The position numbers and the translations under genes are program-made. The notes under the pieces are model-generated. The model saw nothing but the letters and a program-made list of their open reading frames with translations, was not told where the DNA came from and ran no database searches. A DNA stretch of 64,000 nucleotides from Nepenthes gracilis (Eukaryota > Streptophyta > Magnoliopsida > Caryophyllales > Nepenthaceae), in NCBI GenBank assembly GCA_033239525.1, contig BSYO01000026.1, forward strand, positions 1,736,001 to 1,800,000, in the 5' to 3' direction. Numbering within the stretch: position 1 is the stretch's first letter; each line of letters opens with the position of its first letter. This document shows positions 1-12,123 of the stretch, in pieces.

Positions 1-390
1 GGAAATTAGTTGTGTTTCTTGATGCCAAATTAGAAAATAAGTAAACAGAGCCACGACTCAAATGAAATAGAAACCGAAAATTAGAGGGTGGTCGCTGACA
101 TTGGGGGTTTGATAATTTGTGAAATCATATTACAATTTCTCTTAATTTACATAATTGAAAGTGGAAGTTAATATTTCATTTGCCTGAATGAAAACCGAAC
201 GATAGGCGAATAAACAAAATATTGTTGTTGAAATATATGGTCGGTAAATGGAAAGTATGCAATGCGTATAAATCTTCCGTGCATGGGTGTGGCCGTGTGT
301 GTATATCCCTGTATGAGGGTGCGTGATTGGGTGTATGTGTATTGCTCGTGCAATGGATGTGCAATGCGGTGGGGTTGAGAGAGGTAGCCT

Positions 391-522
391 TGTTGTGAGC
401 CGGTAGTAAGAAGGTGGTGTTGCTGCCATCACTGTGTTGTGAGCCGGTAGTGAGAAGGTGGTGCTGCTGCCATTACCGTGTTGTGAGTCAACAGTGAGGA
501 GATGGTGCTACTATCATGCACT
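391..522. repeat. 44-bp tandem repeat, three copies
   Basis: Three successive units begin with TGTTGTGAG at 391, 435 and 479, giving a constant 44-base period. The first two units are almost identical; the third has drifted. Each unit carries a GGTGGTG-like core followed by a CTGCCAT-like segment. Open frames that cross it owe their length to this repeat and are not credible genes. Confidence 0.85.
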
Positions 523-540
523 GCGGTTGGTGGGTGCATA

Positions 541-650
541 AAGATGTATATACACCCAGTGTGGGTGTGTATATATATAAACATGTGTATATATATAAAT
601 ATATATATATACAAACGGTATGGGTGTGTATATATATATAAAAGGTATGA
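541..650. repeat. TA/TG microsatellite tract
   Basis: Alternating TATATA and TGTGTATA runs make up most of this stretch. Two GGGTGTGTATATATA blocks (near 565 and 623) suggest slippage or a small duplication. Confidence 0.7.
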
Positions 651-660
651 CAATGTGTTT

Positions 661-2880
661 ATATAAATTTGTATGTGCGTATGAGTTAAATGAAATTCTA
701 TGATATTAGTCGAATATTCGAGCTTCCTTTGGACCTTTCCTCATTCCTGTGATAAATAATCCTTCATGTTAAATTTGATCGCGTGCGCATATTTTATTTA
801 TACACTATGAATAAGTAAATGAGAGTGTACGAAAATTTTACGATATCCGAATGAATGAGAGTTTGTGAGACCTTAAACTAATCTATACTTTTTCAATATC
901 TATTCCATTCCAAAGGTAGAGGTCATTGAGATTGAGGAATGATGTTTATAATTTAGTGACCATCGTAGATGATAATATTAGGGATATTATTACAAGGAGT
1001 ATTGAAGATGATATGACAATAATACGAGTATAATTTTTGGGAGAATTGTAAGGATAGTGGGGATGTCGAGGATACCGGGTAACCTCATAATACTTACCGA
1101 ACCGGTGGGGATGAAATACACAACTTTTGGTTCGCTATGGCAAAATAAGGTCCACGAAAATTGTTATTATTTCATACTATTGTGACCTTGTATTGACCTG
1201 ACGAACGGATTTGATGGAATACTTGTTACATTCTTAATATCCAATTGTTTATATGACTTTCGGATCATGGACACGACATATTATTAAATCTTGGATAGTG
1301 GTTGGTATATCACATATTATTATTAATTTATAAATTTGTTATTATTATCTGAAATGCTTACTTGCATTCATCTATTATTGATTATATTTATTTAATAGGC
1401 ATTCGGCTCACTTTTATATTTTATTTGCTTTAGAGTAGATAGGCTGACCTCAGGATAGAAGAGATCGCGTATCGCTGCGTAGATTCTAGATAGAGTTGAT
1501 CTCAAAAATTAAGGTTTTCATGATAGAGATTTGAGATTTTTTTGGGTTTATTGACTTTTAAATATTTATTGGGTTTTTATTTATGAGGATTTGACATTAT
1601 GGATATCAATATTATTTCTATTTTAAGTAATTTATTATTAGTATTATGGATGCTTATTTAATGATACAATGATGATTATCATTTATGGTGTCATAAATGT
1701 TAGTAATGCGATAATTCTAAGTTCATTTACGTTGATTGATATTAGAATTTATAACGTGTAATTGATAATTTTGAATAATTCTAGATTTTTACTTAGACGG
1801 TCCAGGTCGGGTTTGGAGATTTGGGTTTGGATCATTACGGAGAATGTAGATTGAGTGAGGATGAGTATTTATTTAGAGGGTAATACGCCATTTGGTGAAC
1901 ACGTTTAGTAGAGTTATTTTGGATGATACATTTGTTAAGGTGGGGTGTCTTTCTTGTTTATACACTCAACTAGAGGAGTTCTTTTATACTTGCGCACTCT
2001 TTTTCTTGAATGTCTAACTTTCTTTCTTGGTTTTTCGGTCTTCCCTTATTTTTTTTCTCCTTTCCTTCCTTTTGAGGGATACGTTGTATTTCTAGTAGGA
2101 AGCGTTGCTTCATTAGTGAGCTCCTGAATCAATGTATGGGCATAGTGCATCTTTAGTGGTGAGGGGCATTACTTGTACTTATAACGGCCGCTTCAATTCA
2201 ATTGGAGGATTGCCGGGCTTCCAGTCAATAGTTAGGCGTAGCCATCATCTGAAGTAACTTCTTAAGTAAGTCATCGTGATCCTTAAATGTTCGACTGTTC
2301 AGATTGTATTATTTGATTATCCATCCATATATTGGATTAGCTCGATTTTGGTTGTATCCTTTAGGAGGAAAAATAATAATAAATCTAAAATGATTTAGAA
2401 TATAGTAATAATAATTAATTTAAAGTTTAGATAATATTATATAAAATCTCGTGAAATAATAAATCGATCAAATTTAATTAAAATTATATTATAGGTATAT
2501 CTTTAACCTTCATTTAGAAAGTTTGTCCCAATCACGTTTGTTTGAAAAATAGGTGATTTGTTAAATTTTATTAGTTTAGTTTTAAATATATCAATAATAA
2601 TTATTTTATGATGTTTAATTTATAATAAATTTTATGAAAAAAATTATAAAAAGCTAAAATTAACTTATTTTCTCTCAAAAAATTTTTGTTAATATTATTA
2701 CTGGCAGTGAACTAACTAAATTAAATTTATTGGAAAAATTATTTTTAAATTATTTTTTTCTTTTTTATTTAAGTATTTTTACATTCATATTTGTTCACTT
2801 GTTTTCATTTAAAAAAAAATTAATTTTATTTTATAATAAAATTTAAATCCGATCCAATCCAATCCGGTGGTCTTTGACGC
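661..2880. other. AT-rich intergenic DNA with a faint LTR-like stretch
   Basis: No gene is recognisable. Around 1380-1500 the order of motifs (CGGCTCA, a T-rich run, then a GAGTAGATAGG-like segment) resembles the 3' parts of the solo-LTR-like repeats at 8.6 and 10.5 kb in this window, so an old LTR fragment is possible. The open frame at 1945-2127 has low-complexity hydrophobic content and no family resemblance. Confidence 0.35.
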
Positions 2881-2914
2881 GTTCACGCGCTTACTCGTTC
2901 CCCTTGTACGGCCA

Positions 2915-2922
2915 CTATATAT
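2915..2922 (+). promoter_or_regulatory. Likely TATA box of GAE
   Basis: CTATATAT lies about 290 bases before the GAE start codon. A CT-rich stretch typical of a plant 5' leader follows it (about 2945-3212). No other TATA-like site sits closer in a comparable position. The transcription start itself cannot be seen. Confidence 0.5.
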
Positions 2923-3212
2923 GCCTTCATTCCTCACCTCCTCCAGCACGCGCAAAATTTTGACCTGAATTCCTCTGCTCTGCATCTGCTGTTTACAATC
3001 CTTTTTCCTCCATTTTTGTTGATAAATATTTCTCCGAATTTCAAATTTCTCAACAGATTTTCCATCTCCCTCCCGCCCCCAAATTCTCTAACGTCCCAAT
3101 TCTCACCCTAGATCTCATCTCAAAACAATTTGAAAGACAAATTGAATAAACCCTTTTCTTTTTCTGAAAAAGAACCAAGAAGAAAGAAATAGTGAGGAAC
3201 TATTGGGAGAAA

Positions 3213-4508
3213 ATGCCTCCATTGGAAGACAAATCGTTCACATCAACCCCTGGAAAGTTCAAGGTGGAGAGAACCCACGCCATGAACCGCCAACTACACA
3301 GGTGCTTCGCCTCTGCCAGCACCATGTTCCTGTGGGTGATCTTCCTCATCGCGTTGACGGCGTCGTACCTGAGTTTCAGGAGATTTGTCGACTCCGGAAG
3401 CCAGTACTTCGCCGCATCATGGGGCGGATTCCAGTGGGAGAAGCAGGTCCTCAACTCCGCCCAAGCCCACAGATCCGGCGGACTATCCGTGCTCGTAACC
3501 GGCGCCGCCGGTTTCGTCGGGACTCACGTCTCCATGGCCCTCAAGAAGCGCGGAGACGGCGTCGTCGGCCTTGACAACTTCAACAACTACTACGACCCTA
3601 CTCTAAAGAAGGCCCGAATGTACCTACTCCAAGACCACGGAGTCTTCGTCGTCGACGGTGACATCAACGACCAGCGCATTTTAGCAAAGCTCTTCGATAT
3701 TGTGGCGTTCTCTCACGTGATGCACCTGGCCGCGCAGGCGGGGGTCAGATACGGCATGGAGAACCCGCACGCCTACATCCACAGCAACATTGCGGGCCTG
3801 GTGACCCTCCTTGAAGCCTGCAAATCTGCCTACCCTCAGCCCTCTTTCGTTTGGGCGTCGTCGAGCTCCGTTTACGGGATCAACGAGAAGGTCCCGTTCT
3901 CCGAGTCTCATCTCACCGACCGACCGGCGAGCCTCTACGCCGCCACCAAGAAGGCCGGAGAGGAAACCACCCACGCCTACAACCACATTTACGGCCTCTC
4001 CATAACCGCACTGAGATTCTTCACCGTCTACGGCCCGTGGGGAAGGCCCGACATGGCTTACTTCTCTTTCACACGGAATATCCTCCAGGGTAAGCCCATT
4101 ACGATATATCGGGGCAAGAATCGGACCGACTTGGCCCGAGACTTCACGTTCATAGACGACGTCGTAAAGGGATGTTTAGGAGCGCTGGACACGGCGGAGA
4201 AGAGTACCGGAAGCGGAGGTAAAAAGCGTGGGCCCGCGCAGTATAGGATATACAATCTAGGAAACACCCAGCCGGTGACTGTACCGACACTTGTCAGTAT
4301 ACTGGAGAAGCATTTGAAGGTGAAGGCGAAGAAGATCGTTGTGGATATGCCTGGAAACGGCGACGTTCCATTCACTCACGCGAATATCAGCTTGGCCCGA
4401 ATGGAGCTCGGGTATAAGCCCACGACCGATTTGCAAACCGGGTTGAGAAAGTTTGTCCGGTGGTACCTTTCCTACTACGGCTACAGTCACGGCAAGCCCT
4501 CAAATTAA
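3213..4508 (+). CDS. GAE: UDP-glucuronate 4-epimerase (GAE), membrane-anchored, single exon
   Basis: Interconverts UDP-glucuronate and UDP-galacturonate, the donor for pectin synthesis, in the Golgi. The 431-residue product has the layout of plant type II GAE enzymes. A short N-terminal segment contains STPGKFK (residues 11-17), followed by one membrane segment (about 37-54) and a short stem. The extended short-chain dehydrogenase domain starts near residue 91. Visible motifs are the NAD-binding GAAGFVG (97-103), DNFNNYYDP (121-129), the SSSSVYG region (217-222), the catalytic YAATK (242-246) and RFFTVYGPWGRPDMA (268-282). The C-terminal region VRWYLSYYGY closes the protein, as is usual. No stop or frameshift interrupts it. 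I chose ATG 3213 because the frame upstream opens only with GTG at 3192 and because plant homologues start at the equivalent of MPPLED. Absence of introns is normal for this family. The N-terminus (TPGKFK, NRQLHRCFAS) points to the GAE1/GAE6 branch. It is probably active and is the best-preserved gene in the window. Confidence 0.96.
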   Translation: MPPLEDKSFTSTPGKFKVERTHAMNRQLHRCFASASTMFLWVIFLIALTASYLSFRRFVDSGSQYFAASWGGFQWEKQVLNSAQAHRSGGLSVLVTGAAGFVGTHVSMALKKRGDGVVGLDNFNNYYDPTLKKARMYLLQDHGVFVVDGDINDQRILAKLFDIVAFSHVMHLAAQAGVRYGMENPHAYIHSNIAGLVTLLEACKSAYPQPSFVWASSSSVYGINEKVPFSESHLTDRPASLYAATKKAGEETTHAYNHIYGLSITALRFFTVYGPWGRPDMAYFSFTRNILQGKPITIYRGKNRTDLARDFTFIDDVVKGCLGALDTAEKSTGSGGKKRGPAQYRIYNLGNTQPVTVPTLVSILEKHLKVKAKKIVVDMPGNGDVPFTHANISLARMELGYKPTTDLQTGLRKFVRWYLSYYGYSHGKPSN

Positions 4509-4840
4509 GTCTTTTTTTTTTTTTAGAATTTGTTTTACACAATTTTGTTTTTATATTATTGTTTAATTTTATGGAAAATGTTTATTTTTTTTCCCTTAAG
4601 AAAAATGTAAAATGAAAAATACGAGAATTTCTCTGGGCAACAAAGAAAAACGAAGGGATTACGAAAAAGCCTTTTTATATTGTGTGCTGCCAAATAGTCT
4701 AAATTAAACCACAAAGTATAAATGTTGATTAAATTTATGCATAATTTGATTTAATTACGGTTTAATTTTTTATCTAAATTATATTTTTAATTAATTATAG
4801 TTTAATAATGATGCATTCGATAACTCTGATCGTTATATAG
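4509..4840. other. GAE 3' flank
   Basis: AT-rich 3' flank with a T-run directly after the stop codon. No exact AATAAA is present on the + strand in the first 200 bases, so the polyadenylation site cannot be placed. Confidence 0.4.
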
Positions 4841-5480
4841 GTAGATGTCTTCTAAATTTTATTGTCGAGTTTTAAATAATACTCGGTCTCCATATGTTAA
4901 TAATCTGAATCATATGCAATCACAAAATAAAGTTAAAAGATTGGCGGGGCTCACTTCTCGATATATCCTCCGACGTTCAGATTAGTATCTTTTTTAAATA
5001 AAAGAAAAGATAGATGATATAAAAATATATATTTTCTATCAGAGGGTTTGCGCTCTTATAATAGCGTTTTGGGCTGAAAGAGAAAATGCGCTCTTAACGT
5101 CTTTAAAGTATTTGTTATCTCTGTCTGAGAACGTGTTAGATGTTTTTAGATCGAATTCTTTCTCTGTGGAGATGACAGGTTTTTATAGAAGTTGGACGAC
5201 GATTTATTCTTCTCGTTAATCGTTAAGCCAATTGTTTGATAGATAAGTTTTATCCCAATGACGATTTTAACTAACGTCCAATGTCATGAGGAAACCGTCT
5301 TGACTGTTAAATTGGTTTTGGTTTGATCTTGAAAATGGACCACTTAAGGATATCGGTCATATTTGCTGAAATGGGCTGCGCAGACTTTTTGAGCCGTTGA
5401 ATCCTGTCATCTAGCTTGAAATTATTTTGGACCAAATTCTTTAAGCCGTCGAACATAATACTCAACGGTTTTTAACTACC
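4840..5480. repeat. Tat-like LTR fragment
   Basis: The stretch near 4955-4985 (GGGGCTCACTTCTCGATAT, then CTCCGACGTTCAGATTAGTA) resembles the CCGACG...CTGACGTTCAAGTCA block in the LTRs of the Tat element at 45.7 and 60.6 kb. A GC-poor tail with GACCATT-like motifs follows. Ends are not defined, so this is an inferred relic. Confidence 0.35.
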
Positions 5481-6746
5481 ATTAAAAATGCCACTAATTA
5501 TATTTTTTAACTTGTACTCAAATAGAATTTCTGTTATTTGTCCTAATTGAAAAAATATTTTTAATTAATTTTTAAATTATTTAAAAAATAATTAAATTTA
5601 ACCGTTTATGTATGGTTAAGATTTGAAAAGGCTAGGCCTATTTCATATAGAGGAGGAATAAGGAGGGTTTAAAGACTAGAAATTTAATCGGTTCAATCTA
5701 AATATTTAAAGTATGATTTAAATATCTTAATATTATGAACATATATATTAAAAAAAGTTAGGCATAATTAACTTTTGGACGTGGCGCAATTACAGGTAAA
5801 AATAATGTATGCAGTCCAACCTTGATTATAATTTTTTTTTTTTGTAGATATTATTATATATTATATATTCTAAAATTAAAAAAGCATCTCAATAAAATAT
5901 ATTTATATGTAATTAATAATGTTTTTCTAAAGATTGTTCATGTGAAAAAACTTACATAATATTTTCTATCTACATGACACTTTTTAAATATTTTAAATTT
6001 TAAGGTATTTTACATAAATACATTTTTTGAGTAAAAAATAAATAAAAATAAAACTATTTATCAATCTATCTAAATCGACCTTGATTTAATTATGGATAAA
6101 TATGGTTATATTTTTAGCCCCTACAGACCAGTCCTAATTTGAAATAGTCATAATAAAATGTCAAACTTACGATCTAAACCACACTTACACTTAAATTTGA
6201 TTTTGATTAGGTCTACTTTGAATGTGGTAAATTCATACTTAAGCTATTTATAGAACATATTGGATCAAGTTTGGGATGCTTATTTTTTGGTTAGCTCATT
6301 TCATACTTAGGTAACTTGTATACTGAATCAAATGAAGTCCGAGTTGCTTTCTTTTTTTTTTTTTTATTTAGGTCATTTGGTTCAAGCATTAATGTGAGTA
6401 TTCTACATCAAATTGGTTTGATTAATATTACTATGTGTGACAAGTCGACTAGCAAGGCTCGACTATTACTTAGGTTGTGCCGAGCACGGCATGATGGTGT
6501 TCTCTCGTGCAACACGGTAGCTTATGGGTGACTTGTGGCCCACGCCTCTTATTTGTTCAAGGCAGGTAATGTGAACTTTGAGTCAATCAAATTATCTCAA
6601 GTAAAGATATTAACGAATTGATAGATTAGAACGTTTTCATGATCCATATGTAATGCTTATTTGGAACTTCTTTGTACCACCCATGAGGGGCATGAGGGGA
6701 AGAAACCACCGTAGCCAATAGCATATGTTTTCTCAAGATGGAAAAG
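5481..6746. other. AT-rich intergenic DNA, nothing recognised
   Basis: Mostly A/T runs. The open frame at 6316-6531 crosses a long T-run and resembles no family known to me. Confidence 0.5.
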
Positions 6747-9700
6747 TGTAATGCCTAAGTTCTTAAATAATGTTAATTATAAATAATTAAATTAATATAA
6801 TTAAAATTAAGGTTAAATAATGTAAAAAATTAGATTAAAAAGTCAAAGTTGAACCGGTTGACTTGGCGCCTTAGAGAGCCCTGACTCGTGTCTGTGTAAT
6901 ATACCGGATCCACGTTTGAAATATTTTAATATTAAATTTGATTTTAGATAATTTAAATCTGACAAATATTAATTAAATATTATAAAATTTTGAAGAATAT
7001 TCGAATCAATTAAACTAGTGTCCGAAGTGTACTCGTATTATCACTCAAATACCGATTTGAATTATGAAATAAAAAAACATATAATATATATATATAACAA
7101 AAAAGAGAGAGAAGGGTTTCACACGGGTGAGCGGCACAATGGAGGAAAAGGAAGGGGGAGAGAGAGAGAGAGGAGGAGAAAGCGTGCGGTGAAGGAAGGT
7201 CGGCAACTATGCGCAGCAAGAGGGAGGTTGCGTTGGTGGTGGCTGAGCAGCGCAAATAAGAGAGAGAGAAGGTGACACCGGGTTGGTTGACGGTGGCCAT
7301 GCAAGGCAGTAGCGGCTCGTAGAAGGCAGAGAAGCGCGTAGAGAGAAACCGCACGCAAAGGTGAGAAGTAGGACGCACCGACAGGAGAGAGAAATATCCA
7401 ATTCGGATATTTCAGAGTATCCTTTCTTCAAATTTATGGAGTATAAAGTTGATGTAAGTATCTATAACCCATTTTCTTGGTTTGATTTAATATCTGCTAT
7501 ATTTTATATATAATTTAAAATTTTTACTGACATGCATATATTTTTATATATCCGATCTATTTATTCTAAACATACATGTATAGCTCATTAACTGATTTAG
7601 GGGTTTCTGGTATGAGTTTTATGATTTTGGAGAACTTAATATTTTTCTGAAAGTTTGAATAATTTATTGAATACTATATATATTTATATCAGTATGTATA
7701 TACAAAAATGTGTATGAAACATGTATAGGCCGTACATTTTCATATACATGTGTCGGATTGTAGTTACTATATTTAGATTTGGATATGAATATTTTAGCCA
7801 GCTCTCGACGGAAAAATTTATTATTTGAAAAATTGTTTCCCTGATAGAAAGTTAAGAGTAGTGACTATTCCCATTTGAATAATTTAATTTGACCTTATAA
7901 TATATTTAGATATCCTAATATATCTGACAAATTTAAAAATTATACCCAAAATAGCGGGTGATAAAATATAGTGAGTAACCGTACACATGGGAGACAGAGT
8001 ATACGGGTAGCTAAGTATGCTGGTCTAATTTATATTTAATATGACCTAAAGTTATCGGGAGTATGTGTAAACCTTCCTCAAGATAATTTTTAAATAATCG
8101 AAATTCAAATTTAATGCATGATTTATATTTTTGTATAGATTTATATTAGATTTTGATTTGGATTTGAATTTAAAATTTGTCAATTTTGTCTATAGATGTG
8201 CATTGGTATGTCTTATATAAATAATTTTAACTATATATTTTGATTCGGATATTTAGACTATTTGTTACGATACTGTTTCGACTTCTACGCACACTATTGG
8301 ATCATCAAATTATTGAATTTACTCCAAAGCACAAGCTAATCGGACCTTAAATTTGGACTTGGACTTGAACTTAGATTGGATATCGGCTAATTGAAATTGG
8401 TTTAGATCACTTCTATTTATATATATATACATATCCCGATAAGGATTATTTTTTGATTTGGATATTTATTTTGGATTTGAATATTTGTTTGAGTACGAGA
8501 CTACCATTAGAATTTAGATTTTAAATTTTTATTAAATTTATTATATCAACGATTTGAATATATTTTGTTATTTAATTGGATATTTATCTATTTAACAATT
8601 TCTTTGATTTATTGGACTCATTTTGTTTAAATATGATACTTATTAAGTATTAGATTCATATTTTTTATTTTGTCCCTTCAGAGTAGAGGATTGGACCATA
8701 TTGTAGGAGCAAGATTAAGTTTCGACGCGGCATCGCATTCTCTACTGGGTTTCATATTTATTTAAATAGATGGCATCAATCGTATTTGATTTATGGATGA
8801 TTTTGTTGGACTATCTTTAGCTGTTGTAGTCGGCCGCGTGTGGGCCTTTGAATTGCATATTGAGATTTCTTAGATGGATTTCTTTATGTGGATATATTGT
8901 TATTATTATTTGATTTTTTTCTTATAACTGTTTGGCGCATGTCATGATTATTTTATCCTAATAGTTGTCCAAGGAGGTCTTGTGCGAGTCGTTTTTGGGT
9001 CCTATTTGTATATTTATTTGTCACACCCTAATTTAGAATTTATAAGAATAATAATTAAAATTTATTTAATTATTAAATTGACCTGTTTGATTCGAATACA
9101 TGACAACTTGACCGCTAAAAGCTATGGCTAGGTGCTTAAGGCATGCTCGAGCTAGTGCTCGAGCATGGAAAACAAATTGCCTACGCCTGAGGCATGCCTG
9201 AGCCATGCAAGAGCATGGCAAACCTAAAGCCTTGCACCCGACGGGCGCTTAAATCTGCACTCGAGCACAGAGTTGTATATAATGACCATCTGAGTTGGTT
9301 TTAGTTATTTTTTCTAAAGTTTTTAGAGAAGAGATAGAGAGTTGAGGAGAAAAGAGGGGAATAGAGGGAAAGTTTGGAGAAGTTCAATTCAAGTAATTTA
9401 ATGATAGAATTTGATAAATTTGAAATTAAGACAAGTATACTCTATACTCTCTTATTATTACTGTTCTTTTTCATTTGCTATGAGCAATTCTTATTCTGTT
9501 ACTTAACTGCATTATAATTTGAGAATTATATTATTTGGTACTAAGCATGCATATTAGTCTTTCAACAATTATAGAAAAATTTATAGAAATTTATGTCCAA
9601 ATTCAAGTTATATGTAAATATATTATATAAACTGTAAATTGGCTGCATGTATGTCATCAATTCATTATTTAATAGCTTTACATGTGATGAATTTTGTTTA

Positions 9701-11000
9701 TATTGCTCCTGCATGTTCTAAACCTACTATTACAACTTGCATGTTTATAATTTTCAGGGAAAAATTATATTGCATGTATATTATATGGACTGAAATTGCA
9801 TAATACACTCCTATGTTGCTGATTTCCACTTTGATGCTGCATATTTCTACACTAGCTGATTTCCTGCATTGCTTTTGTATTGAATTTTGTTACATCAAAT
9901 TACTATGAATGATTATGCATGTTTAAGAAAATTATTTAAGTTAAGAATTTTAAAATTATGAAAAAAAATTCTATAATTATATTAAAAAATGTGAATATTT
10001 TTTTATAGGAGTGAGTAATTTAAGAATTAAGAAATAAGCGTAGAGTTTTTCTAATAATAAGTATTGGACAAATGTTATTATCCAGTAGATAGCATATATT
10101 ATAGTGGTATATCGACATCCGATTCTATATAATCACAGGAATTAAGAAGCGGTATTTGGCTCCGTTTATAAAGTTATATGTAGATGGCCTACTTTCAAAT
10201 TTGAATAGAAGTGTCTTGCCTTTGGTTGTGTGGAAGTATACAAAATCTGAGTTTTGATTGTTCGTTTATTTAGTCGGTATGTATATTGACCCTGGTCCCT
10301 AAGAAAAATAAGAATTATGTATGCTTTAATGATTTAAATTGAATAAGAATATAATAAGAAATTTGAAAATGTATTAAGTACAATTTTCTATACAAGTCTA
10401 TGTCGTTGTAGCCGATCATATTCTATAATTCTTTCAATATATTTTAAATGCAAATTATACAAGTTTATTGACATATTGTGTGTCTTATTGAGCTCTTGAC
10501 CCACTCTCTTACTATTTTATTAACCCTTTTAGATAAGATACACGAGTTTTTATTGGATGAGTAAGAGTAAAGATCGAGAATGTTTATAGAATTTTAGTTT
10601 AGAATTTTGTGGATGCTTTATGTTGTTTAATATTTTTAGATAATATTTAATATATCTAAATTATGCATTTTAACTTAATTTTAGTTTCAGACATCAGTTA
10701 TCGATGGTTATGTATTTTGAATAGTAGCTATATTAATTTGGATCAAGTGCCAGTCATTTTGAATGTGGTGATTATGGGTTATGGATATAATATGTGAATG
10801 TCCAGCAGTTTATAATTTTTTTTTCATAAATTTTGTTCTGTTGATATTGTTTAGATAATTATTTTTTCTTACGTAAGATCTAACATCATATGTTAAATCA
10901 ATGCTGAAGCTATATAAATCATGGCATGATTTAGGTTTTGTGTATGATATTTATATTGTTTAAAATCGTGGTTGAACAAGATATCGATACAAATTTCACA
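6747..11000 (+). mobile_element. Family 2 solo-LTR-like repeat, copy A (interrupted)
   Basis: The first 140 bases (TGTAATGCCTAAG... with AATTAAAATTAAGG near 6800) align with the start of the repeat at 43029-44996. After the family 1 insert, similarity resumes from about 9285. Shared landmarks are an AG-rich run near 9330-9370, AAGTTCAATT...GATAAATTTGAAATTAAGACAAGT near 9380-9430, and the TATTTGGCTCCGT block near 10155. The matching landmarks in copy B are near 43390, 43460 and 44190. The right end is approximate. There is no coding capacity, so I read it as a solo LTR of a long-LTR retrotransposon. Confidence 0.55.
6889..9105 (+). mobile_element. Family 1 solo-LTR-like repeat, copy A
   Basis: Homologous along its length to 38096-40698 (same strand) and 52601-55157 (opposite strand). 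Shared blocks include TGTAATAT..CCGGA at the start (6895), CGGATTGTAGTTACTATATTT near 7752, ATCCTAATATATCTGACAAATTTAA near 7911, AAAATATAGTGAGTAACC near 7963, and TTGTCACACCC near 9019 before the terminal ATGACA. A purine-rich block lies at 7100-7270. The flanks ACTCG (6884-6888) and ACTTG (9106-9110) could be a 5-bp target duplication if the element starts at TGTCTG. It sits inside family 2 copy A, so it is the younger of the two. Confidence 0.7.
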
Positions 11001-12123
11001 TTCGAATATTAATTAGAAAATAATTAAATAATTATTAATAATTTGATTAACAGCTAATAATTTTTATTGAGTCATCATTTTAAAGATTTTAAATTTCTGA
11101 AAGAATTTAAGAACATATATTTTCTTAGAAAAATATATAAAATACAAATATATATAACATTTTATATAAATTTATTATATGAAATTAATGCTTATTAAAT
11201 AATTAATATGAAATTTTAGAGATCGAATAATATAAATTAATGGAGACTGAGAGATAAGAGTGTGAAAACAGAGAGAAGAAAGCACGGATTTCTAGAGCCT
11301 TGTCCTGGGCCCACAACACTGGGCCCAGATAATATGTACAGCAGGACCATTGACGTGTACTTTCTTTTTCTAAAAAAATTTATCTCATAAATAATAAACT
11401 TTTCTCCGGCTGTGGCTGTAAAATTGTACTTCTTGTTAGACAAGTACGGACCTGCCTTATGTACATCTATTTATTTTTTTAAAGTAATATTTTGTATGAT
11501 TTTATCAAATTAAATAAAATATTTAATCATTCAACAATTTAAAAATAACAGACAAATCCAACTTTTTAACAGTCAGGCCAAATATGACCTAAATCATGAA
11601 TATAAAATAGAAATTCGAACACATAAATTTAAGAAAATTTATCAAAATTGGATAGCTTTTTTTATTTAACTAAATATTTAAAATATAAGATTAAATTGGT
11701 AATTTAATTATAAAAATGTCCGTTTTAAATATTGATGATTTCAAGCAGGCTCTCAATCTCCCTTTGTCTAAAAAGCAAGATTCTTCGCTGCGTTACATAA
11801 GACTGGTCCTCGTGCCCAACAACGGGTCGATGGCTACATGATTTTATTCAGAGCCGAGAATGAAATTCAAGATTCAAAGCAATCGACTTTCATAAACCCT
11901 AATCGAGGGCGACGGACAAAAGCCATCAGTGATTCAAAAGAACAACAGAGACACTTCATCAGTTCAGCATATAACTGCCCCTGGCGGAGTCTCTGCAATA
12001 AAATCTAAACATGCACTTTGGGGTCCGAGGAACTCCAAGGATCAATCGAAATATATCATCAATAAATACCATCATGAATCAATCCAGATAGGTCTTGAGT
12101 ACCTGAGTCATTATAGTCAGAGG
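11001..12123. other. Intergenic DNA and probable 3' UTR of HDDC2
   Basis: The AT-rich part up to about 11700 shows nothing recognisable. From about 11730 to 12123 base composition rises, as expected of the 3' UTR of the - strand gene ending at 12124. Open frames here (11237-11443, 11929-12144) look like no protein family. Confidence 0.4.

Noticed and set aside
3192..3212. Upstream extension of GAE by seven residues
   Set aside because: The codon at 3192 is GTG and has no ATG before it. The first ATG, at 3213, matches the start of known GAE proteins.
7010..7431. Overlapping Leu/Ser-rich frames on both strands
   Set aside because: Lie in the purine-rich block of family 1 copy A and vary in frame between copies.
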